This document shows, piece by piece, positions 35,785 to 43,446 of a stretch of 64,000 nt of DNA. Origin of the DNA: Parahaliea maris (GTDB taxonomy: Bacteria > Pseudomonadota > Gammaproteobacteria > Pseudomonadales > Halieaceae); NCBI RefSeq assembly GCF_008064665.1, contig NZ_VRZA01000004.1, forward strand, positions 395,505 through 459,504. Direction: 5' to 3'. Position 1 is the stretch's first letter, and each line of letters opens with the position of its first letter. The position numbers and the translations under genes are program-made. The notes under the pieces are model-generated. The model made no database searches. It was given only the letters and a program-made list of their open reading frames with translations, and had not been told where the DNA came from.

Positions 35785-36396
35785 TCAGTGCGGCGCAGGT
35801 GTTCTTCCGAGTCGCAGGCTGGTCAGGATTGTCGCGTCTCGCGCACTCCACAACCAGGCCAGTACTGGTGCCAGAGTGGGTACGATCAGCGTATTTAGCT
35901 GGTAGAGCAGGGCAATGACCGGCGGTGGTGGCAGGGGCATGGAAGCCTGGGTGAACAGGGTGTCCTGCAGGCCCAGCATCAGGTTTTTCAACTGGATGCT
36001 GAGCAGCCCCAGCGCCATGAGCAGCCACAAAATGAGCAGACCCCGGCTGAAGCGTTCCAGGGACTGCGGAACCCCGGAGGCGAAATGCAGGGCCGCGTAG
36101 AAGGGGATCGAATAGGACACCAGCCGGGTGTCCACCGCAAAGGCCATCTGGTGTCCCGCCTGCTCGGCCGGCAGCAGCGCGCCGTTGTGTTCGCCAAAGG
36201 CCGTCACCACCAGCATGCGGGTCTGGTCCAGGGACACGCTGTCGACAATATCCGGCAGCCCCCATTCGAGTGCGTAGCGGGCCAGCAGGAAAGCCGGGGC
36301 CGCGGGAAGGTTGCCAAGTGCATACCACAGCCCGAAGAAGGGCAGCATCAACAGCAGGACCCAGGCCATGAACTGATAGGGGGAGCGATTGCTCAC
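35785..36396 (-). CDS. Exosortase H-associated membrane protein
   Basis: 203 aa with helices at about 11-29, 90-110, 118-140 and 160-185. Downstream of and overlapping exosortase H by 4 bp. Position, size and hydrophobic profile fit the small partner protein usually encoded right after xrtH. The exact function (possibly helping XrtH or processing its substrates) is unknown. Confidence 0.75.
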   Translation of the reverse strand: MSNRSPYQFMAWVLLLMLPFFGLWYALGNLPAAPAFLLARYALEWGLPDIVDSVSLDQTRMLVVTAFGEHNGALLPAEQAGHQMAFAVDTRLVSYSIPFYAALHFASGVPQSLERFSRGLLILWLLMALGLLSIQLKNLMLGLQDTLFTQASMPLPPPPVIALLYQLNTLIVPTLAPVLAWLWSARDATILTSLRLGRTPAPH

Positions 36397-36899
36397 GGAT
36401 TGCTACTTTCTGCCAGCCGCGGGCGGCGATCGAGGTAGCGCAGGTAGAGCAGGAACACCACCAGTACGTCGAGCATGATGAATACCGGCCAGAGATACAG
36501 GTGGGTAAAGCTGAATACCGGTTCGCTCCACTGGCCGAGATAAAACAGGCTGATGATGCGCAGGATATTCAGCACCTGGATGGTCAGGAAACCCAGCCCG
36601 ATGGCCAGCAGGCGGTCTCGCACAGAGGCCGGAAAGGCGAGAATGCCGGCGATCAGTACGATGGCGGCTTCCACGCCATTGCAACCCGATTCAATGGATA
36701 CGGCAAAGCGGCTCACCGTGTGCTCGATGACGCGGCCATAGGCGATCACGTTGGCGTCGAAGGGGGTAATGAGCGCTGCGCTCAGCGTCGCCAGGCCGGT
36801 AGTAAAAGGCTGCACCACGTGCTCCTGCACGGGGGTCAGCATCTCCACGGTGAAGAGCCCGATCAGCACGGCGAGAAAGACAAAAATAAACTTGTTCAT
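36393..36899 (-). CDS. xrtH: Exosortase H (XrtH)
   Basis: 168 aa multi-helix transpeptidase-like protein of the exosortase family. The catalytic Cys lies in SIESGCNGVEAAIVL, the conserved Arg in LNILRIISLF, and the His in FTHLYLWPVFI, the three residues expected in order. XrtH handles proteins with an IPTLxxWG-type C-terminal sorting signal. No such target is in this window, so substrates must be elsewhere in the genome. Starts a two-gene operon with its associated membrane protein. Confidence 0.9.
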   Translation of the reverse strand: MNKFIFVFLAVLIGLFTVEMLTPVQEHVVQPFTTGLATLSAALITPFDANVIAYGRVIEHTVSRFAVSIESGCNGVEAAIVLIAGILAFPASVRDRLLAIGLGFLTIQVLNILRIISLFYLGQWSEPVFSFTHLYLWPVFIMLDVLVVFLLYLRYLDRRPRLAESSNP

Positions 36900-36976
36900 T
36901 GCGGTGGTATTATGGCGGCAAACGCCGGCTGCTGAAAAGGCCGGCGTTCACCTGATCGTGTCCACAGGAGTGTTTT

Positions 36977-37156
36977 ATGTCGCAGCCCGCGCGCTGGCTG
37001 GGTCTGGCCCTGACCCTGGCGATGTTTGTGTTCAGTAGCTGGATGTATTTGCAAACCGGTGACTGGGTGGCCCTGGTGTTTGCCGGCGGCAGCTTTGGCT
37101 ACGCCCTGTTTTTTATGGCGGCGGCCAATAGGAAACAGGGGAAAGAATCACCATGA
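36977..37156 (+). CDS. Small two-helix membrane protein, hypothetical
   Basis: 59 aa. ATG 36977 follows a good CAGGAG site by 6 bp. The protein has two hydrophobic helices (WLGLALTLAMFVFSSWMYL and WVALVFAGGSFGYALFFMAAA) joined by a short QTGD turn, and a basic C-terminus. Its stop overlaps the ATG of the LEA-type lipoprotein gene (ATGA), implying translational coupling. No family recognised, but start site, coding character and coupling support a real gene. Confidence 0.65.
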   Translation: MSQPARWLGLALTLAMFVFSSWMYLQTGDWVALVFAGGSFGYALFFMAAANRKQGKESP

Positions 37157-37629
37157 TTGCGATCAATCGGCAAGGGCGCGTTGTGCTGCGCGGCCTGTGT
37201 GCCATGGTGCTGCTGTTGACGGGTGCCTGCGCTTCACTGATGTCTGACATGGACCCGCCCACCGTTAGCGTAGACAATGTGCGCTCCCTGCCGGCCCGGG
37301 ATTCGGGGCCCCGCTTCGAGATTACCCTGCGGGTCGCCAACCCCAACAAGCAGGCGCTGGATATCGTGGGTATCAGCTACACCATCGACATTCTCGACCG
37401 TGAACTGGTCAGTGGCGTGACCAACGAGGTCCCGCGTATCGAGCCCTACGCCGAGGAAACCGTGAAACTGGAAGCGGGTATCAACCTGTTCGAGATGTTG
37501 CGGCTGCTGGCGGAGCTGGGGCAGAAGCAGGGCGATACCCTCGATTACCGCTTTGCCGCCAAGATCGATTTCAAGGGCCTGTTGCCCACCCAGCGGGTAG
37601 AGGAACGCGGCAGCCTCTCGCTGAACTGA
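37153..37629 (+). CDS. LEA-type-2 (water-stress/hypersensitive) domain lipoprotein
   Basis: 158 aa. The signal peptide ends in the lipobox LLTGAC (Cys near residue 27), so it should be a membrane-anchored lipoprotein. The mature part holds a LEA_2/WHy beta-sandwich (about 35-155), with FEITLRVANPNKQALDIVGISYTIDILDRELVSG as its core. The role is probably protective or structural in the periplasm. The acidic residue after the Cys is not Asp, which suggests outer-membrane sorting through the Lol system. Coupled to the small membrane protein upstream. Confidence 0.85.
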   Translation: MIAINRQGRVVLRGLCAMVLLLTGACASLMSDMDPPTVSVDNVRSLPARDSGPRFEITLRVANPNKQALDIVGISYTIDILDRELVSGVTNEVPRIEPYAEETVKLEAGINLFEMLRLLAELGQKQGDTLDYRFAAKIDFKGLLPTQRVEERGSLSLN

Positions 37630-37638
37630 ACCCCGGCG

Positions 37639-38991
37639 TCAGCCCAGCAGGGACTGGGCAAAAATCGCCAGGATGATCAGCGGGCACACCACCCGCACAT
37701 AGCCCGGCCAGATTTTCCAGAACAGGCTGTGTTCGGCGCCGGCATTTCCCTTGCGCAATTCCTGCAGCAGGCTGTCGCGGTGCCAGATCCAGCCGGCGTA
37801 CACGCAGAGCATGAAGCCCAGCAGCGGCTGGCTGTAGCGAGTGGTCACCGCAATAACCAGCCCGAACAACTGGCCGAAGTTCAGCAGGATCACGGTGCTG
37901 ACACCGGCGATCAGCGTTCCGATGATCAGTACGGCTTTCTTGCGGGTGACCCCGTGTTCCTCGATGGTGTAGGCCACCGGGACCTCGAGCATGGAAATGG
38001 ACGAGGTGAGTGCGGCGATGCTCATCAGGAAGAAGAAGGTCAGTGAGACCACCACGCCGGCCACGCCCATGGTGTCGAACAGGGCTGGCAGTACGGTGAA
38101 GATCAGGGTGTCCTCGGAAATCAGCGCCCCCGCTTCATTGAAAATCTCCACGCCGTTGTGCAGCGCCACGTACATGGCGGGCAGCACCAGGAACCCGGCC
38201 AGTACCGCGATGGAGATGTCCACCAGGGTCACCATGCCGCCGAGCGTGGGCAGGTTTTCCTTGTCGGACACATAAGAGCCGTAAATCAACATAGTCCCCA
38301 CCCCGAGGGACAGGGAGAAGAAGGCAGCGCCGAGGGCGCTGATAATCAGCTTGGGCGACAGGGCGCGCTCAAAGTCCGGGAGCAGGTAAACCCGCAGGCC
38401 ATCGCTGGCGCCATCGAGGGTAAACACGTAACCGGTGAGCACCACCAGGGTAATCAGCAGCATTGGCATCAGGCGGCTGGACCAGCGTTCGATACCGGCC
38501 TGTACACCCTCGGAAATAATGCCGATGGTCAGGCCCATGAAGATCAGCATGAAGACGATGTTACGGCTGAAGCTGAACTCGGTGAGCCAACTGGCCAGGT
38601 CTTCCATGCCCGCAAGGTGGGCCAGTGAGGCCAGGCAGTGGGCCATCATCCACCCCGCCACGATGGCGTAAAAACTGAGGATCAGGCTGGCGACAATAAA
38701 ACCGGCTATCCCTGTCGTTGCCCCGATGCGCTTGCTGACCGGGCCCGGCGAAATCTGTCGCAGGGCATTCACCGCATTGGCGTGGGCGTGACGGCCGATG
38801 ATGAGTTCCGCCATGAGCGCAGGGTAGGCCAGGGAAAAGGCCAGGAACAGGTAGACCAGCAGGAAGGCCGCGCCGCCGTTGCTTGCGGCCTGGGTAGGAA
38901 AGCCCCAGATGTTGCCCAGTCCCACGGCGCTGCCCGCTGCCGCCATGATAAAACCAAAACGCGAGCTGAATTCGCCGCGAGAAGAAGCCAT
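37639..38991 (-). CDS. Neurotransmitter:sodium symporter (NSS/SNF) family transporter
   Basis: 450 aa Na+-coupled amino-acid-type transporter of the LeuT fold. TM1 motif SRFGFIMAAAGSAVGLGNIWGFP with the unwound-helix Na+/substrate site, then PALMAELIIGRHA, and TM6-type LGAAFFSLSLGVGTMLIYGSY. About 11 helices, and the length is normal for prokaryotic NSS members, many of which lack TM12. The substrate cannot be told from sequence. Convergent with the LEA-type gene. Confidence 0.92.
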   Translation of the reverse strand: MASSRGEFSSRFGFIMAAAGSAVGLGNIWGFPTQAASNGGAAFLLVYLFLAFSLAYPALMAELIIGRHAHANAVNALRQISPGPVSKRIGATTGIAGFIVASLILSFYAIVAGWMMAHCLASLAHLAGMEDLASWLTEFSFSRNIVFMLIFMGLTIGIISEGVQAGIERWSSRLMPMLLITLVVLTGYVFTLDGASDGLRVYLLPDFERALSPKLIISALGAAFFSLSLGVGTMLIYGSYVSDKENLPTLGGMVTLVDISIAVLAGFLVLPAMYVALHNGVEIFNEAGALISEDTLIFTVLPALFDTMGVAGVVVSLTFFFLMSIAALTSSISMLEVPVAYTIEEHGVTRKKAVLIIGTLIAGVSTVILLNFGQLFGLVIAVTTRYSQPLLGFMLCVYAGWIWHRDSLLQELRKGNAGAEHSLFWKIWPGYVRVVCPLIILAIFAQSLLG

Positions 38992-39083
38992 AGAGTTATT
39001 CCGGAATGCTTGTTATTGCGGCGCTGAGTGTAACACGGCCCGACCGGTGCGCCAGCGCCCGACGCGAGCGAAGCTGCGCTGTC

Positions 39084-42000
39084 TCAGGCAGGGGGCAGTG
39101 CCTCGCAGGGACGCATGGGTTTGTCGTCGTCCCTGCGCAGGCCCAGCAGTTTCAGCGTCAGCGCGGGAATGAGGGTCATCGCCTTGGCTGAGGCATCGAC
39201 GGTAGCGGTAATGGGAGACACCCAGGTGCGCGGTTTACGCAGTTTGCCGGTGAGGGTGATGGAGGAGGGAATCTGCAACAGGCGGTTTTTTGACAGTGGT
39301 GTTATCCGCACGTCGAGGGTTTCGCGCACCAGGTCGAATGTACCCTTGCCGGTGGCGACCATGCGCGGTGACTCGGCGAACAGGTTCTCGCTTTTGGCCA
39401 CGCCGGAACGAAGGCTGAAACTGGCCATGGTGCAGTCCACGTGGGTCGATTTTTCCAGTGCTGCGCCGGAATACAGCCAGGCCAGCAGGTCCGTCGCCAG
39501 CAGGTCGTAGGCGGCACCTTCAATTTCCACGTCCTCGAGCGCCAGCGAGACATTGCCGTCGAGACTCCCCAGCCACTCGGCCCGGTGATTGCCGCGCGCG
39601 CTGATACCGCCGCGCAGGTTGAGGATGCCGGCCACGTCGAGCTGCAAGCCCAGGTCGCGCACAACGTGGTACATATCCAGGGCCTGCGCCTGGCCACCGA
39701 GACTGATGCCGGGTGGCTGGGCCGCCAGGTCGATGACGCCCGCCAACTCCAGTCGCGACTCATCGCCGCGCAAATCCAGTTGGCGCAACAGATAACGGCG
39801 CTCGCTGCCCTCAATGGCCAGGTCGATGCCCTCGAGGTCAATGTTCTCTCCGCGCACCGACCCCAGGTGCAGCTGCAAGTCGAGGGGGTAGCGGGGCAGG
39901 GAGCCGATCAGTTCCTCCAGCGAAAACGGGGTGGCCTGCTCATTGCGATCAGGCGGCGCCGGCTGGGCGCTTGCCGCTTGCCCGGGATCGGATTGCAGAC
40001 CCAGGTCTGCCAGCACCACGGCGGGGGAAGACAGCTCAAGCACCAGTCCCTGCACCTCCTGGTTGTGGTGGCGCAGCTTCCCCTGCAGCGCCAGCGTGGT
40101 AGACGCGAGCGTGGCACTGCCGTTGAAATCGAGTTTCCCCGCGCTGGCCTGGGTTGAAAAAGAAGCCTGCAGTGTGGGAAGTTCGCGCCCGCTCATCACT
40201 TTGAGCAGTTCCCGGTCAGTGATCGCCAGTTCAACCGAGCCTCCACCACTCGGTGCCCCGGCGAGATCGCGCATTGCGCCATCAACCTGCAGCTTGATGG
40301 CGGGCGTCCCGCTACTGGCCACAGAGATTTGGGGCATGTGCCATTCCCCTGCTGTGCGCTGCAATGCCAGTTGGCCCGCCAACGCGCCCAGCGGCTGTGG
40401 GTAGGTGAACCCGTCCACCAATGAGTGGATCAGGTTGCGCATGTCCAGGCGCGAAAAGACGACATCCAGCCGGGTGGCCTCCAGTGTGCGCAGATTGGGG
40501 AGCTCGCCCGACAGGCTCAATTGCACCTGCTCGCTGTTGATTTCCCCTTGTACGTTCGTCAGGCGGAAGGTGCCCGCTACTCGTTCGAGCTGCGCGGTGG
40601 CGGAAGCCGCACCCAGCACCGGGACGCTTGCGGAAAAATACTGGGACAGGGCGCTGGTGTCGCTGATACTGGCGGCGAGATCGCCATTGAATCGGGACAA
40701 CGCCCACTGTGGACTGCTGATGAGTCCTTGTGCCCCGGTGAGTGCCACGGTGAGGTCACTCCCTTCCAGGTTTGCCCTGAGATTTTCCAGTTGCAGGGCG
40801 TCGCCACTGCCGGTGAGGTCGGCGTCAGCGGTAAGCCGGTGGGCGTTATCGAGGCCGGTGGGGTACCACCGGTTGATCCGCTCCAGTGTCTCGGCCGTGC
40901 CGGTCAACTGCAGGTTTACGCCCTGCACTGAGGCGGGGCTGAAGGGCGCTGTGGTATCGATCTGCTCGATACGGCCGCTCGCGTTCAGCACCGTCCCGCC
41001 CGGCTCGCCGATTCGCCCCGAGATGTTGGCCAGCGTCACCTGATCCCGGCGCCCGGTGGCCAGGGCGGTGACTTCCCAAGGGCCCGTGCGGTCGGGAATG
41101 TTGTCACCCAGCCAGGGCTCCAGTACCGACAGTTCGGGCCCCGCTGCGCGCACCCGGACCTCGTTATCCCGCTGTTGCGCCCCTTCGGCATTCAGCGCAC
41201 CGGGCCCCAGGCTACCTTGCAGGGTGAGGTCCAGTCCCGCGCCATGATGGGTGTTCAACGTGAAGGAGGGCACTGCCAGGGAAGCCAGGGGTCCCTGTAT
41301 ATCCAGCTCTGCCCGGGCGCTGCCGAGGCCACTGAGGTCGACATCAAACCAGTCCAGCAGCAGTGCGAGTTCCTGGATCTGACCGCTGGCCTGGACTTGG
41401 AGCAGGTTGTCATCGGGGCCGCGATAGTCGAACTCGCCATGGGCCAAAAACTCGTAGTCGGGCGCATTGAACAGCCCGAAATCGGCATCCGACAGGCGGA
41501 ACTGGTCGAGATCTCCGCGGATGCGGCCGCGCATCTGCAGGGCGCCGGCAAGGCCACTGAGCTCCGCGCCACGCCCGGCCAACAGGTGGATGTCCGGCAG
41601 GGCGGCGTTGAGGCTGAAGTCGTAACTGAAGCGCTCGGTGCCTCCGAGCAGTTCGCCTTCCAGCACCGCCACCCGTGCACTGCGGGTGGCGTGCAGGTCG
41701 GCGCGCAGCTGGATGCCCCGGAGCCCCCTTTCACTGCGCATGGCGTAGAGATGGATCGTGGTATCCAACGGCTCACCCTGGAGGTCGCCGACGGCGTGCA
41801 GGCGATAACTGTTCTCGTCCTGCAATTGGCCGCTCAACTGCTGGAGGGGAAACACCAGCAGTTCCACATCGTGTTGCAGGAGGTGAACGGAAGCCACTTC
41901 GAGCTGACCCGGTAACCATCTGAGGAAACGCATCCAGCTCGCCGGGCTCGGCTTCTGGCCGGGGTCTCCGGGTCCTACATAGACGGTGAGATTGCCCGCG

Positions 42001-42317
42001 CTGACCCTGGCCCGCCGCAGCTGCCGCCGCAGCAGGTCGCGGGGCCGGAAGGACGCTTCCAGGTCGTGAATCACCAGCAGCGGCAGTTCCGGATGATGCT
42101 GGGGGTAGAGCAGCAACTGCCCGGCCCTGAGCTCGCCCTTGTCGACGGACACCTGCGGCGATACGAGCTCGAGACGAAGGTTGGTAAACTGCGCCACGGC
42201 CCACCGGGCGAGCGCGACACTGCGCTCGGAAGACTGCAGCACCCAGGCGGCGCCGCCAATGACCAGCCCGGAGGCCAGGACGATGATCAGCAGTGTGGCA
42301 GCAGCAAGCAGTCGCAT
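39084..42317 (-). CDS. AsmA-family large periplasmic-bridge protein
   Basis: 1077 aa. One N-terminal helix (LLAAATLLIIVLASGLVIGGAAWVL) anchors a very long beta-rich periplasmic chain. The C-terminal part, with FAESPRMVATGKGTFDLVRETLDVRITPLSKN, is the AsmA_2-type C-terminal domain also found in AsmA and YhdP. AsmA-like proteins are thought to form elongated lipid-conducting bridges between the membranes; a phospholipid-transport role here is by family. It may correspond to a DUF748/YhdP-type subgroup. Single gene, divergent from tRNA-Leu. Confidence 0.82.
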   Translation of the reverse strand: MRLLAAATLLIIVLASGLVIGGAAWVLQSSERSVALARWAVAQFTNLRLELVSPQVSVDKGELRAGQLLLYPQHHPELPLLVIHDLEASFRPRDLLRRQLRRARVSAGNLTVYVGPGDPGQKPSPASWMRFLRWLPGQLEVASVHLLQHDVELLVFPLQQLSGQLQDENSYRLHAVGDLQGEPLDTTIHLYAMRSERGLRGIQLRADLHATRSARVAVLEGELLGGTERFSYDFSLNAALPDIHLLAGRGAELSGLAGALQMRGRIRGDLDQFRLSDADFGLFNAPDYEFLAHGEFDYRGPDDNLLQVQASGQIQELALLLDWFDVDLSGLGSARAELDIQGPLASLAVPSFTLNTHHGAGLDLTLQGSLGPGALNAEGAQQRDNEVRVRAAGPELSVLEPWLGDNIPDRTGPWEVTALATGRRDQVTLANISGRIGEPGGTVLNASGRIEQIDTTAPFSPASVQGVNLQLTGTAETLERINRWYPTGLDNAHRLTADADLTGSGDALQLENLRANLEGSDLTVALTGAQGLISSPQWALSRFNGDLAASISDTSALSQYFSASVPVLGAASATAQLERVAGTFRLTNVQGEINSEQVQLSLSGELPNLRTLEATRLDVVFSRLDMRNLIHSLVDGFTYPQPLGALAGQLALQRTAGEWHMPQISVASSGTPAIKLQVDGAMRDLAGAPSGGGSVELAITDRELLKVMSGRELPTLQASFSTQASAGKLDFNGSATLASTTLALQGKLRHHNQEVQGLVLELSSPAVVLADLGLQSDPGQAASAQPAPPDRNEQATPFSLEELIGSLPRYPLDLQLHLGSVRGENIDLEGIDLAIEGSERRYLLRQLDLRGDESRLELAGVIDLAAQPPGISLGGQAQALDMYHVVRDLGLQLDVAGILNLRGGISARGNHRAEWLGSLDGNVSLALEDVEIEGAAYDLLATDLLAWLYSGAALEKSTHVDCTMASFSLRSGVAKSENLFAESPRMVATGKGTFDLVRETLDVRITPLSKNRLLQIPSSITLTGKLRKPRTWVSPITATVDASAKAMTLIPALTLKLLGLRRDDDKPMRPCEALPPA

Positions 42318-42367
42318 GCATTTCCGGGCCGGGTTACGGGTTGGGGCAGTGTAGCATGTGCCGCGGC

Positions 42368-42398
42368 TTGCCCCGGGCCGACTTCGCTGTGCTATGAT
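42368..42398 (+). promoter_or_regulatory. Possible tRNA-Leu promoter
   Basis: TATGAT at 42393-42398 with a GC-rich discriminator (GCCGCCGCC). The best -35 candidate, TTGCCC at 42368, is 19 bp away, so only the -10 is good. The tRNA begins 55 bp downstream. Confidence 0.4.
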
Positions 42399-42452
42399 GC
42401 CGCCGCCTCGGGGGCCTGCCGGATTTGCCGGCCACCTCCGACACTGCCTGAC

Positions 42453-42541
42453 GCGACGGTGGTGAAATTGGTATACACAGGGGACTTAAACTCCCCCGGC
42501 TTTAACAGGCCTTGCGGGTTCAAGTCCCGCCCGTCGCACCA
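42453..42541 (+). tRNA. tRNA-Leu (anticodon TAA)
   Basis: 89 nt with encoded CCA and a long variable arm (class II). Acceptor GCGACGG pairs with CCGTCGC, discriminator A. Anticodon loop CTTAAAC between GGGGA and TCCCC gives TAA. T arm GGGTTCAAGTCCC. Confidence 0.96.
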
Positions 42542-42564
42542 CAATCCGCAACGTTTCGCGCCGC

Positions 42565-42592
42565 TTGCCATCAACGCCGGCCCACGTATAAT
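42565..42592 (+). promoter_or_regulatory. sigma70-type promoter of the DUF3348-DUF802 module
   Basis: TTGCCA at 42565 and a consensus TATAAT at 42587, 16 bp apart, directly after tRNA-Leu and about 105 bp before the DUF3348 start. The leader between them contains an AT-rich stretch flanked by AAAGCGCA (42627) and TGCGCTTT (42662), an 8-bp inverted repeat. Confidence 0.65.
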
Positions 42593-42696
42593 GCGGGCTT
42601 AGCAATTTCTTGCCTGCAAGCTGGTAAAAGCGCACTTAAATCAATAAGTTAGCTAATAATCTGCGCTTTGGGGCGAGTCTTCCATCTGCCCGATAC

Positions 42697-43446
42697 GTGA
42701 TGAGCCGAGCCCCGACCTCCGCAGCCTTCAGTCAGTCCCGTCTGATCAGTCTTCTCAGTACCCTGGGCGGCCCTGCCGCGGGTACGGAATCGCGCCATTT
42801 CGGGCCGCGCCTGGGGGGCATGATCGACCTCTCCAATTCCGTCACCCTGGCGGACACCCTGGCCATGCTGGAACGCCGGCCATTCGAGGCGGTGGATGAA
42901 GACCCACGGCGGGCGCGAGAGGACTTCCTGCGAGTTCGCGCTGCCATGATCGCCGCGGTGATGCGCAGCCTGGTCCCCGGGACCGGCGCTACCCGTATTC
43001 AATGGCCGGAAGCGGTGATGGAAGCGGGGGGCGGCGATGCACTGAAGCGCTTCTACAGCGCGCACCAGCGGGAAATGGACGCCCGTGTTCGCGGTGTGCA
43101 CGAGCGCAGCCGCGATGCCCTCAGTGGTGCGGACTCCGGGCTGGCCCAACTCGCGAACCTGGACGAAGTGCTGGGCGACATTCTGGCGGTCCACAGCCGG
43201 CGTGTGTTCGCGACCATTCCCGGCGTGCTGGTCAAGATGCAGGCCGCGGCGCGGGAGGCCCTGCTGCAAGGCGCGGCGGAAGCGGAACAACAACTCAAGT
43301 CGGATGTACAGGCGCTGCTATTGGCGGAAATCGATGCCCGCCTGTTACCGGTGCTGGGGCTGATCGAGGCCCTCGACGAACACCTGGCGGAACACCCCGG
43401 CCAAACTCCCTGCCAGGCCCCAACCCAAGAAAGTGAAGCACTATGA
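42697..43446 (+). CDS. DUF3348 family protein, first gene of motor-like module
   Basis: 249 aa (GTG 42697 or ATG 42700). No signal peptide or transmembrane helix, so probably cytoplasmic. DUF3348-type sequence: LGGMIDLSNSVTLADTLAMLERRPFE, then DPRRAREDFLRVRAAMIAAVMRSL and a helical C-terminal half with VPGVLVKMQ-like (IPGVLVKMQAAAREALLQGAAEAEQQLKSD) and LLPVLGLIEALDEHL. It overlaps the DUF802 gene by 4 bp, so it is coupled. A conserved partner of DUF802; function unknown. Confidence 0.85.
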   Translation: MMSRAPTSAAFSQSRLISLLSTLGGPAAGTESRHFGPRLGGMIDLSNSVTLADTLAMLERRPFEAVDEDPRRAREDFLRVRAAMIAAVMRSLVPGTGATRIQWPEAVMEAGGGDALKRFYSAHQREMDARVRGVHERSRDALSGADSGLAQLANLDEVLGDILAVHSRRVFATIPGVLVKMQAAAREALLQGAAEAEQQLKSDVQALLLAEIDARLLPVLGLIEALDEHLAEHPGQTPCQAPTQESEAL

